From CAZVJU01 sp964627195 (GTDB lineage: Bacteria > Patescibacteriota > Microgenomatia > UBA8517), in assembly GCA_964627195.1 (NCBI GenBank), contig CAZVJU010000017.1, positions 1-22,224 on the forward strand: a DNA stretch of 22,224 bases, given 5' to 3'. The notes below the pieces were generated by a model. It searched no databases, had not been told where the DNA came from, and was given only the letters and a program-made list of their open reading frames with translations. Below, one piece after another: positions 1 to 7,067 of the stretch (its first letter is position 1; every line of letters begins with the position of its first letter). The translations under genes and the position numbers were made by a program.

Positions 1-140
1 ACAATGATGCTACGGGTAAAGCGAGTTAACGAGCGACACCCGTAGAGATTCACTTAAGGCGACGAAAAAGGGTGGCACACTCTTTGGTAAGAGCCCTTGT
101 AAGATCATTATATTTTAATGGTTTTGCAAGGGCTTTTTTT
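1..140 (+). promoter_or_regulatory. T-box riboswitch, 3' part (antiterminator/terminator), probably tRNA-Trp responsive
   Basis: A hairpin with an 8-bp stem (10-17 with 38-45) resembles T-box stem III. The antiterminator follows. Its lower helix is AAGGG (68-72) with CCCTT (94-98), then comes a 7-nt bulge UGGCACA (73-79), and its upper helix is CTCTT (80-84) with AAGAG (89-93) closed by TGGT. The family bulge is UGGNACC, so six of seven positions fit. The 3' strand of the lower helix is also the 5' strand of the terminator at 92-134, so the two folds exclude each other, as in known T-boxes. The fourth bulge base, C, should pair with discriminator base G73 of the tRNA. That fits tRNA-Trp (also Asn, Asp, Gln and others) but not tRNA-Tyr (A73). 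A tryptophanyl-tRNA synthetase gene lies downstream in the same cluster. Stem I with the specifier codon is upstream of the window, so the amino acid is an inference. Confidence 0.8.
92..140 (+). terminator. Rho-independent terminator of the T-box leader
   Basis: Positions 92-110 pair with 116-134 over 19 bp including G-U pairs, with a 5-nt loop (TATTT, 111-115), followed by a run of T to 140. The 5' arm shares CCCTT with the antiterminator, so uncharged tRNA binding should prevent this hairpin and allow readthrough into the downstream genes. Confidence 0.85.
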
Positions 141-173
141 GTGTACCTTAGAAAACTAAAAAATAATACACAA

Positions 174-200
174 CCCTCCGAAGCCTTGGCGAAGGATGGG
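174..200 (+). repeat. Short dispersed repeat, intergenic copy
   Basis: The reverse complement of this stretch matches 4887-4912, inside the tRNA-binding protein gene, with three substitutions over the core TCCTTCGYCAAGRCTTCGG. It sits between the T-box terminator and the first gene. The rest of 141-304 holds a weak hairpin (TTGTGTA with TACACAA around 139-173) and the short frame described at 211-312. Confidence 0.6.
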
Positions 201-210
201 TGTTATATAT

Positions 211-312
211 ATGGGAAAAGATAACGAAATATTTATAGGGAAAGGGACCCCTAGCTCTGAAAACGGGCAGGGGTTAGTTTGGCGCGCAAGTTATAGAGGA
301 TCTATTGCGTGA
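211..312 (+). CDS. Short upstream reading frame, possible N-terminus of the next gene in another frame
   Basis: ATG at 211 opens a 33-codon frame ending at TGA 310-312. It overlaps the TTG start of the following gene (305) by 8 nt. The composition looks protein-like (MGKDNEIFIGKGTPSSENG at the N-terminus). The following gene's frame is open upstream of its own start back to 278, so a single +1 shift anywhere in 278-309 would join the two into one protein of about 290 residues. Three readings are possible: a translationally coupled leader peptide, a natural or programmed frameshift, or a one-base assembly error. No strong Shine-Dalgarno precedes 211; AAGGATG at 193-199 is somewhat far away. 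Confidence 0.35.
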   Translation: MGKDNEIFIGKGTPSSENGQGLVWRASYRGSIA

Positions 313-1081
313 TAAAACACTTAGGGACGAAGGACTGATTTTACTTACAACTGGGAAAAGGTATACAAAACATCTTGCGAACATGATTGATGGAGGAATT
401 GTTCATATATATTCTCCTGGATGTGCTGATTATAGTTATGGGATCGACGGAACTCCTGATTTAGAAACCGTGTACGCGGGGACGGGTAAAACCAACGAAA
501 TCATATTAAAATCGGCATCAACTTTAATAAATTTCTTTTTAAAGAGAGGCATAAGAGTCGAATATGGCTTGGTTTTAGCTGATGTAGAAGCCGAAGACGG
601 GTTTAGACAGGAAAAAATGAAAATTTCTGAAGCGGAATTTGTCAGTAGGGTTTCAGAATCTAAGTTATCCGCAACCACCGACATGGATAGTAGATTTAAT
701 GAGATTGGAATATTAGGTCATCCTCTTTTAACTTCCGGAGTTTATTTAATGAGACGAGATGGTTTTTACACCGCAGTTGATGAAACCGTAGGGGAGGGTA
801 AAGTTGCTAATTTAACTCCTTCTCAAATTAGAGGAAATGCTTTGACTAGAAGATATCTGTATCAAAAGTGGTTGAAAGGAAAACATTTAGGTCCTTCTGA
901 TTTTGATGAGGCAATGGACGCAATAGCTAAGCGTTACATGATAGAGTTTTTCACATTTGGGGAAAATATGAGAAGAAGAAAAGCAATCATTTTAAGTATA
1001 GACGACCCGATAATGGGACATTTATATGGGGTACCTTGCTTTATTCTTCCCAAACCTAAAAAAGGAGGAAATAAAATATGA
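305..1081 (+). CDS. Unrecognised 258-aa protein, first full gene of the T-box operon
   Basis: I do not recognise the family. The protein appears soluble, with no signal peptide or membrane segment. Visible stretches include LLTTGKRYTKHL and GGIVHIYSPGCADYSYG near the N-terminus, a charged middle section (around LKRGIRVEYGLVLADVE), and a C-terminus with RYMIEFFTFGENMRRRKA and GHLYGVPCFILPKP. TTG at 305 is taken as the start because GAGGA (296-300) lies just before it. The real N-terminus may instead come from the 211-312 frame. The stop overlaps the ATG of the next gene (ATGA at 1078-1081), indicating coupled translation with the Pvc/DIT1-like enzyme. Its position suggests that it works with that enzyme, for example as a partner or tailoring enzyme, but nothing in the sequence proves a reaction. 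Confidence 0.8.
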   Translation: MRDKTLRDEGLILLTTGKRYTKHLANMIDGGIVHIYSPGCADYSYGIDGTPDLETVYAGTGKTNEIILKSASTLINFFLKRGIRVEYGLVLADVEAEDGFRQEKMKISEAEFVSRVSESKLSATTDMDSRFNEIGILGHPLLTSGVYLMRRDGFYTAVDETVGEGKVANLTPSQIRGNALTRRYLYQKWLKGKHLGPSDFDEAMDAIAKRYMIEFFTFGENMRRRKAIILSIDDPIMGHLYGVPCFILPKPKKGGNKI

Positions 1082-2418
1082 ATCAGATCTTTCTCAACAA
1101 AGAAACAGTGTTGAGTTCTACGTCGATACGCCATCTTCCATTAGAAAGTATGTCATTTAGCGGTGGGAAAAATAAAATAATAATCACCGGAAAAAACTTT
1201 GAATATATCTTGTCAATTTTGAAAGAAAGAGTAATTTATAATGCAAAGAATAAAGCTAAGAATGCACTAAAAAGGGCGGGCAGCAGAGATACTCCAAAGA
1301 TAATTTTGGAGATATTAATGGATCACGATTATCGCAAATCGCCAAAACATTTTATTCCAAAACCAGAATTTATTTCTAAGATTAAACGTCAAATTTCAGA
1401 TGATAAGCCAGTGGAATTAGTAATACCGCTTTTTCCCTGTAAGGTACACAATCGATTGAAGGCGAAAGGGATTTATCCAGATCTTTCAGAAATATTAACG
1501 ATTCTGAGATTAATGGAGATTTGTTTGGCGATTAAAGAAGTTTACAATCCAGGTGGACATTTTTTGATAGCAGCTGATGGTTTCAGGTTTAAGAAATCTT
1601 GGAGAGTTTCTTCAGAGGATATAAAGAATTATCAAGACAGAATTAAAGAATTTATTAACCTTACAGGTGCCAATAAATATATGGAACTTGTGGATTATGA
1701 AAAGTTTATTAACGAGAATTATTCTAAAGAAGAAAAATTGCAAAGAAACTTCAATTATTTAAAGGCAGTAAGTAAATACAGAAGTTTTTCTCAGAAAATT
1801 AGAAAATCAAATTTTAAAAACTCATTTGATCTGTTTAACTATGCAAAGATTTACGATCCGGATTTCGATTACAGCAACTCTGAAGGCAGATTTGTGCCAC
1901 TTTTCAGATCGACAATGTATTCTATCTGCTTTTCGGAATTATTTAGAGATTTATCTGATAGCGACATTAAATATTTATTTCAGGATATTTACGATACTAA
2001 AGACAAAAACTATGGAAAGATTAGAGAAAAAATTCTTGAGATTACATTTAAATCTACCATTAATTATATGACAGCAATTAGGACTGATCGAAGCAACGAC
2101 CCTCTGGTAAGAATATTGCCTTACGCATTAAGATGCACGATACATTCTAAACCTGGACAAATTGGGCTTTCTACAATCAGTAAGTCCGCGAGAATTGAAA
2201 GCTGGCATGGGACAGGTTTTATTGACAAAAAAGGAAAAGCGGGGGTTGATTTTTTGATTTCTCTTGAAACAGAGGGATATTTGCCGGTTTTTATTTACGG
2301 TAATTCTTTCCATATGTTTGACCAACCCTTGTTTTATTCCTCAATCGAGGGGATTGAAGCGATATTGAATTATAGTTTTACTCAAAAGAGAGGAGGAGAT
2401 GAATATGCAACTTTATGA
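1078..2418 (+). CDS. Pvc/DIT1-family protein (isonitrile synthase-like)
   Basis: This 446-aa protein carries the characteristic blocks of the DIT1/PvcA family. They are FPCKVHNRLKAKG followed by PDLSE (residues 119-137), YNPGGHFLIAADGF (156-169) with SSEDIKNYQ (178-186), and near the C-terminus LRCTIHSKPGQIGL (351-364) and SWHGTG (375-380). Bacterial members (PvcA, IsnA) convert the amino group of tyrosine or tryptophan to an isonitrile using ribulose-5-phosphate; the yeast member Dit1 makes a formyl-tyrosine precursor of spore-wall dityrosine. Here there is an extra N-terminal region of about 110 residues and a divergent middle. No Fe/2-oxoglutarate oxygenase (PvcB/IsnB type), the usual partner, lies nearby. 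A perfect AAGGAGG (about 1062-1068) precedes the ATG. Operon position and the T-box point to tryptophan as a substrate candidate; this is inference. Confidence 0.75.
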   Translation: MNQIFLNKETVLSSTSIRHLPLESMSFSGGKNKIIITGKNFEYILSILKERVIYNAKNKAKNALKRAGSRDTPKIILEILMDHDYRKSPKHFIPKPEFISKIKRQISDDKPVELVIPLFPCKVHNRLKAKGIYPDLSEILTILRLMEICLAIKEVYNPGGHFLIAADGFRFKKSWRVSSEDIKNYQDRIKEFINLTGANKYMELVDYEKFINENYSKEEKLQRNFNYLKAVSKYRSFSQKIRKSNFKNSFDLFNYAKIYDPDFDYSNSEGRFVPLFRSTMYSICFSELFRDLSDSDIKYLFQDIYDTKDKNYGKIREKILEITFKSTINYMTAIRTDRSNDPLVRILPYALRCTIHSKPGQIGLSTISKSARIESWHGTGFIDKKGKAGVDFLISLETEGYLPVFIYGNSFHMFDQPLFYSSIEGIEAILNYSFTQKRGGDEYATL

Positions 2419-3184
2419 GATTATAGATAGGTTGGAGGAAATTGTGCCTATTGCAGGAACAGAGCAGTTTCCGAAGACATTAATTAACGGAGAACTAAAA
2501 ACTGAAATTAAAAAGGTTGGCGTTGCTTTGGATTTTATTTCTTCTACATTGAAAATGGCCAAGAAAAATTCTTGTGATCTTTTGTTGGTTCATCATGGTC
2601 CGCCAAACTACGAATCTATTAGTAGCGAGGTTACACAAAGCAAAATTAAGTTGGCCAAAAAATTTGGTATCTCTGTTTATACTTTGCCTTTTTGCTTGGA
2701 TATCTCTCCTCTTGGAAGCACTGCTGGCTTTATAAAACTGATGAATTTTAAAGCCAAATCTTTTCCGGTGGTATTTCAGGGTCGAGTTGTTAATAATGGG
2801 GTTTATAAGCTAAAAGATGAAATAAGTCATACTGAGCTAATAAAGAGATTAGGAAAATATCCGTCTTCTCATATTAGGGTTTATGGTAAGCCAAAGAGAG
2901 TATATATAGATGTTGCAATCGCTGCGGGAGGCGGGTTTCAAACTGATCTTATTGAGCAAGTTAAACCGGAAGTTTATATATCAGGTGATCTAAATATTAG
3001 AGCAATTCGTACTGCGCAAGAATTGGGCATTCTTTTGATCGAACTTTCCCACAGTAGTATGGAGAATTTCCCTTTGGAGTTAACGGCGAAAAAGTTAAAT
3101 AAATGCTTGGAAGTTCCAGTAATTTATATTGAGCAAGAGGAGCCGAATGTTTTGGTTTATAATAATAAAAACTATGAAAGATAA
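2405..3184 (+). CDS. Nif3/DUF34 family metal-binding protein
   Basis: Nif3-like (YbgI/DUF34) proteins are dinuclear-metal proteins often named GTP cyclohydrolase 1 type 2; their physiological role is unsettled. The family pattern is visible: LLVHHGPPN with His63-His64, CLDISPLGSTAG with Asp99, ISGDLNIRAIRTAQELG (192-208) and LSHSSMENFPLE with His216 and Glu220. Members usually have a His four residues before the Asp that corresponds to Asp99; here that position is Pro, so the metal site may differ. The 259-aa length is normal. ATG 2405 is preferred over ATG 2399 because AGGAGGAG (2391-2398) ends directly at 2399 but is well spaced from 2405. The gene overlaps the end of the preceding one and the start of trpS, so it is probably co-translated. 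Confidence 0.85.
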   Translation: MQLYEIIDRLEEIVPIAGTEQFPKTLINGELKTEIKKVGVALDFISSTLKMAKKNSCDLLLVHHGPPNYESISSEVTQSKIKLAKKFGISVYTLPFCLDISPLGSTAGFIKLMNFKAKSFPVVFQGRVVNNGVYKLKDEISHTELIKRLGKYPSSHIRVYGKPKRVYIDVAIAAGGGFQTDLIEQVKPEVYISGDLNIRAIRTAQELGILLIELSHSSMENFPLELTAKKLNKCLEVPVIYIEQEEPNVLVYNNKNYER

Positions 3185-4652
3185 AATAGAAAAGTTATTA
3201 AAAGAGGCAAATGTCCCGTTTGAATTTATTCCTTTACCGGAAGGTCTTCCTATGGATGTTCCATCTCATATGAAGTTTTATGGGGATACGATGCAACATG
3301 CTCTTGCCACAATGATTTATAAAACCGAAAAGGGCTTAGTTGCAGTTTCTCGGCGTGGCGACACGAAGGTTTCTAGCAAAAAACTAAGAGAGTCTTTGGG
3401 GATTAAAAGACTTAGTTTGGCGACGGAAGAGGATATGAGAAGTTTGAGTTTGATGCCAGGATTGGTTCCACCTTTAGGACACTCAATACCAATATATATT
3501 GATCAGAAACTGATGGAAATAGACTATTTTTTTGATGGCACTGGAGATAAAGTAATAGGTTTGAAAATGGGAATCAAAGATCTTTTGAAATTAAATAAGG
3601 CAACAGTTGGAGATTTTACTTCTAAAAAGAAGAACGACTCCATAAAACGGGTTTTATCTGGAATTACACCAAGCGGAAGTACACTACATCTTGGAAATTA
3701 TGCAGGAGCTGTGAAACCGCAATTTGATTTGTTGGAAAAGGGAGTCGAATCCTATTATTTTGTTGCAGACCTGCACGCGCTCACTACAATCCAAGACAAG
3801 GATAAGCTTGAGAAATGTATTATCAACAATGTTTTTGATTATATTGCGTTAGGGCTCGATCCCGAGAAGGGAATTTATTTCCGCCAATCCGATGTGCCTG
3901 AACACAGCATGCTGGCAATTGTACTGGCAAACTATATTCCTTTCGGTTTAACCAACAGAATGCATGCCTTCAAAGATAAACTTGCAAAAGGTATTTCCAA
4001 AGAAAAAATAAATATGGGACTTTTTAATTACCCAATATTGATGGCAGCAGATATCTTGCTTTATAAACCGGATGGAGTACCGGTCGGAGAGGATCAGAGG
4101 CAGCACGTAGAATTCGCCCGTGGGACAGCAAGATTTTTTAATATAGCTCACGGTGAAACCTTTCCCATTCCAGAACCTTTAATTCAGATGGGTAATGCAA
4201 GTAAAGTTATTGGGACAGACGGAGAGCGGAAGATGAGTAAAAGTCTAGGAAATGTAGTTAATATTTTTGACGATGAGGAGGTAATCAGACGTCAAATAAT
4301 GGAAAGCTATACTGACCCAAATAGGAAACATACCACTGACCCGGGGAACGTAGAAGGTAACCCTATATTTGTATATCACGATATAGTAAATGACAATAAA
4401 GATGAGGTGGAGGATTTGAAAAAAAGGTACCGAGAAGGAAAGGTGGGCGATGTTGAGGTTAAAGAGAAACTTTTCGAAGCACATGTGCGCAAATTTGGAG
4501 AACCAAGGAGGAAAAGAAAAGAACTTGAAAATAATGTTGGGCTGGCCAAAGAAATTTTAGAAAACGGCGCAGAAAAAGCAAGAAAGGTGGCAAAAGAAAC
4601 AATGGATCAGGTGTATCAGGTGGTTGGGATTACTAACAAGCTAAATAGATAG
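3174..4652 (+). CDS. trpS: Tryptophanyl-tRNA synthetase with N-terminal YbaK/ProX-type editing domain
   Basis: Residues 1 to about 150 form a YbaK/ProX-like aminoacyl-tRNA deacylase domain (HALATMIYKTEKG with Lys50, RRGDTKVSSKKLRESLG, then GHSIPIYID). From about residue 158 a class I TrpRS follows: ITPSGSTLHLGNYAG containing the HIGH-type motif HLGN (172-175), GEDQRQHVEFAR (305-316), and the KMSKS loop at 353-357. The total of 492 aa compares with about 330 for ordinary TrpRS, the difference being the added domain. ATG 3174 is chosen because the open frame upstream (from TTG 3129) only shadows the Nif3 C-terminus. The 11-nt overlap with the Nif3 gene places it last in the T-box operon, and a T-box ahead of a synthetase gene is the classic arrangement. 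A YbaK-type domain normally removes a mischarged small amino acid from tRNA in trans; why it is fused to TrpRS is not clear. Confidence 0.95.
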   Translation: MKDKIEKLLKEANVPFEFIPLPEGLPMDVPSHMKFYGDTMQHALATMIYKTEKGLVAVSRRGDTKVSSKKLRESLGIKRLSLATEEDMRSLSLMPGLVPPLGHSIPIYIDQKLMEIDYFFDGTGDKVIGLKMGIKDLLKLNKATVGDFTSKKKNDSIKRVLSGITPSGSTLHLGNYAGAVKPQFDLLEKGVESYYFVADLHALTTIQDKDKLEKCIINNVFDYIALGLDPEKGIYFRQSDVPEHSMLAIVLANYIPFGLTNRMHAFKDKLAKGISKEKINMGLFNYPILMAADILLYKPDGVPVGEDQRQHVEFARGTARFFNIAHGETFPIPEPLIQMGNASKVIGTDGERKMSKSLGNVVNIFDDEEVIRRQIMESYTDPNRKHTTDPGNVEGNPIFVYHDIVNDNKDEVEDLKKRYREGKVGDVEVKEKLFEAHVRKFGEPRRKRKELENNVGLAKEILENGAEKARKVAKETMDQVYQVVGITNKLNR

Positions 4653-4658
4653 AATTAT

Positions 4659-5030
4659 ATGGAAAAAGTAACAATTGACGATTTCGCAAAGTTGGATATC
4701 AGAATAGGCAAGGTTCTTGAAGCAACTGAGGTTTTCGGGAGTGATAAATTGATTCGGTGTGTCGTGGATTTTGGGTCAGAACTTGGGCAAAGAATTATTT
4801 TTTCGGGAATTAAGAAGTGGTATACACCTGAAGAGTTGGTTGGAAGGTTATTGCCATACCTTGTGAATATAGGACCAAAGAGAATGCCCTCCTTCGTCAA
4901 GACTTCGGCGGGTGAAAGTGAAGAATCGCAAGGAATGCTTGTGGCTGCTGCTCCAGAGGTTGACGGGGAAAAAACAGCAGTTTTACTTCAAGTGGATAAG
5001 GACATAGAACCTGGAACTAAGGTCATCTAG
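4659..5030 (+). CDS. Stand-alone tRNA-binding domain protein (CsaA/MetRS C-terminal type)
   Basis: The protein consists of one OB-fold tRNA-binding domain, as found in CsaA, Arc1p/p43 and the MetRS C-terminus. It shows DFAKLDIRIGKVLEA (8-22), DKLIRCVVDFG (29-39), RIIFSGIKKWYTPEELVG (45-62) and ESQGMLVAA (89-97). In relatives a loop of the type PRKMxGxESQGM joins the last parts. Here residues 77-85, extended to about 88, are an insertion encoded by a copy of the dispersed repeat also seen at 174-200. The gene begins 6 nt after trpS without a clear Shine-Dalgarno, so readthrough from the T-box operon is possible. Likely role: tRNA binding, aiding a synthetase or acting as a chaperone. Confidence 0.85.
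   Translation: MEKVTIDDFAKLDIRIGKVLEATEVFGSDKLIRCVVDFGSELGQRIIFSGIKKWYTPEELVGRLLPYLVNIGPKRMPSFVKTSAGESEESQGMLVAAAPEVDGEKTAVLLQVDKDIEPGTKVI
4887..4912 (+). repeat. Dispersed repeat inside the tRNA-binding protein gene
   Basis: This stretch contains CCTTCGTCAAGACTTCGG and matches the reverse complement of 174-200 with three substitutions. It lies in frame and encodes PSFVKTSAG (residues 77-85), extra sequence in a loop that is shorter in the domain family. Confidence 0.65.
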
Positions 5031-5101
5031 CTAGCAATCATCCAAGTTTTCTGCTAATATTACCCCGTAAATAGTGATTGTATTTGGTATTTTGTATTTT
5101 A

Positions 5102-5130
5102 CTTTCTACCAACTACTTACTACTAACTAC
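5102..5130 (+). repeat. CTAMTAACTAC-type repeat before ftsH
   Basis: This stretch has three tandem degenerate units built on ACTAC and lies just before the ftsH start. CTTTCTACCAACTAC (5102-5116) recurs with one change at 7068-7082, just after ftsH, in the same orientation. It overlaps a possible upstream extension of the ftsH frame (GTG 5074), which argues that the extension is not coding. Confidence 0.5.
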
Positions 5131-5136
5131 TTTTTA

Positions 5137-7023
5137 ATGGATCCCTTACAAAATATAATAAAGAAAAAAAATAAAAAAGCCCCGGGTGACGAAAAAAAGT
5201 TTGAGTTTCGCTTGCGTATTAACCTTTGGAAAATACTTATTGCCTTTTTTCTTATCCTTTTTTTCCTTCCTTTTATTCTTTCTTTTATGGATCTTCAAAA
5301 GACAAACGGCAATGTGGATACGTCACAGGCTTTAATTGATATTAAAGGTGGTAAAGTTAAGGAAGTTTTGGTTCAGAACGATAAGTTGATACTTACTTAT
5401 GAGGACGGGTCGATAAAAACTGCAACAAAAGAATCAACCGAAAGCTATGCGGAGCTCATTGATAAGGCAGAATTGGATCCTACAGTTGTAAAATACACGG
5501 TTGCGGATCAGACACTCACAAAAGCAATCGGAGAGATATTCAGCGTTTTACTACCGCTCGGACTTATGGCAGTATTTTTCTTCTTCATCATTCGTGCTCA
5601 AAGTAAGGGAGCACAGGATATTTTCTCTTTCGGTCGGTCACGAGCAAAGTTATTTGCAAAGGGGAAGCAGTCGGTTACCTTTGCCGATGTTGCTGGAGTA
5701 GAGGATGCTAAAAAGGAATTGGAAGAAATAGTTGATTTTTTGAAAAATCCTGCGAAGTATCGAAAGATTGGTGCAAGAACGCCTAAAGGTGTACTTCTAT
5801 TTGGGCCGGCCGGTGTTGGTAAAACCCTTTTGGCCCGGGCTGTTGCGGGTGAGGCTGCGGTTCCTTTTTTCAGCATGGCAGGAAGTGAATTTATGGAAAT
5901 GCTTGTTGGAGTTGGAGCATCGCGTGTTAGGGATCTTTTTGCGACCGCTAAAGCTAGCGCTCCTTCGATTATTTTTATTGATGAGATTGATGCAATTGGC
6001 CGTCAGCGCGGCCGCGGATTTGTTGGTGGTCATGATGAGCGGGAACAAACATTAAATCAAATTTTAGTTGAAATGGATGGTTTTACGCCTAATGACAATG
6101 TGATTGTTGTTGCGGCAACAAACCGGGGAGATTTGCTCGATCCTGCGCTTCTTAGACCGGGCCGTTTTGATAGACGTGTAATGCTTGATATGCCCGATAA
6201 AGAAGGCCGTGAGGCAATTTTGAAAATTCATGCCAGAGGTAAGAAGTTTGTTCGGGGAATAAATTGGGCGAAAGTTTCGGATAGAACAGTTGGCTTTTCC
6301 GGGGCCGATTTGGAAAACATGCTTAATGAAGCAGCCATACTGGCGGCTCGCGAAAATAAGATTGCTATAGAAACGGTGGATATTGAAGAGGCCGCAACTA
6401 AAGTTAAACTCGGACCGGCTAAAAGGAGATTACAAAGTGAGGAAGATAGAAAAATTACTGCCTATCATGAAGCTGGACATGCAATAGTAACCCATTTTCT
6501 TTCGAAGACTGATCCTGTGGAGCGGATTTCGATTGTCGCAAGAGGAATGAGTTTGGGACATACCTTCATCCCGGTTGCAGCTGATAGAACTCACGAAACG
6601 AAAAGCAGGATAACCCAACAAATTACTGCCATGTTGGGTGGAAGAGCCGCGGAAAGCGTTATTTTTAATGAGATGACAGCCGGGGCATCAAACGATATCG
6701 AACAGGCGACACATCTTGCCCGAGCAATGGTTGCTGACTTTGGCATGAGTGATCTGGGACCGGTAAACTTGGGGCCTCAGTATGATTATGATGAGATGGG
6801 TAAAGCCACTTGGTATGAACCCGCTCAGGTTAGCCCTGCAATACAGGAGAAAGTCGATAAAGAGATACAAAAAATTATCACTAAGTCTTATGCGGACGCT
6901 TTGGAATTAGTAAGAAAGCAGAGAAAAAAGATTGATAAAGTTGTTAAGGCCCTTCTTGTCAAAGAAACTTTGGGTAGGGACGAGTTTGAGGAAATTGCGG
7001 GAAAGAAAAACGATAGCGAGTAG
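5137..7023 (+). CDS. ftsH: ATP-dependent zinc metalloprotease FtsH
   Basis: FtsH is a membrane-anchored hexameric AAA+ protease that extracts and degrades membrane and short-lived cytosolic proteins. All parts are present: TM helix 1 (about 32-51), a short extracytoplasmic domain (52-131), TM helix 2 (about 133-153), Walker A FGPAGVGKT (222-230), Walker B IIFIDEID (278-285), second region of homology ATNRGDLLDPALLRPGRFDR (327-346), and the zinc site HEAGH (444-448). At 628 aa the length is normal. ATG 5137 gives the usual short basic cytoplasmic N-terminus; the longer frame from GTG 5074 covers repeat sequence and is rejected. The gene stands alone. Confidence 0.97.
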   Translation: MDPLQNIIKKKNKKAPGDEKKFEFRLRINLWKILIAFFLILFFLPFILSFMDLQKTNGNVDTSQALIDIKGGKVKEVLVQNDKLILTYEDGSIKTATKESTESYAELIDKAELDPTVVKYTVADQTLTKAIGEIFSVLLPLGLMAVFFFFIIRAQSKGAQDIFSFGRSRAKLFAKGKQSVTFADVAGVEDAKKELEEIVDFLKNPAKYRKIGARTPKGVLLFGPAGVGKTLLARAVAGEAAVPFFSMAGSEFMEMLVGVGASRVRDLFATAKASAPSIIFIDEIDAIGRQRGRGFVGGHDEREQTLNQILVEMDGFTPNDNVIVVAATNRGDLLDPALLRPGRFDRRVMLDMPDKEGREAILKIHARGKKFVRGINWAKVSDRTVGFSGADLENMLNEAAILAARENKIAIETVDIEEAATKVKLGPAKRRLQSEEDRKITAYHEAGHAIVTHFLSKTDPVERISIVARGMSLGHTFIPVAADRTHETKSRITQQITAMLGGRAAESVIFNEMTAGASNDIEQATHLARAMVADFGMSDLGPVNLGPQYDYDEMGKATWYEPAQVSPAIQEKVDKEIQKIITKSYADALELVRKQRKKIDKVVKALLVKETLGRDEFEEIAGKKNDSE

Positions 7024-7067
7024 TTAAGTGGCAGGTAGAGTGAATCGTGCAATTAATTTCTCGGACC

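Noticed and set aside
211..330. TGA recoded as glycine or tryptophan to extend the 211 frame.
   Set aside because: The TGA at 310 is followed directly by TAA in the same frame, and TGA ends several other genes here, such as those at 1081 and 16495.
305..1081. The first operon protein as a cyclodipeptide synthase (which would fit a tRNA-linked operon).
   Set aside because: The C-terminal region has a faint resemblance (Tyr and Glu pattern in RYMIEFF), but the N-terminal GxSxxNS-type motif and the overall pattern of that family are not visible.
3129..3173. Earlier start for TrpRS at TTG 3129.
   Set aside because: The added residues only shadow the Nif3 C-terminus in another frame; the YbaK domain starts naturally at ATG 3174.
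5074..5136. N-terminal extension of FtsH from GTG 5074.
   Set aside because: It is encoded by ACTAC-type repeat DNA, and FtsH proteins normally start just before the first membrane helix, as ATG 5137 gives.
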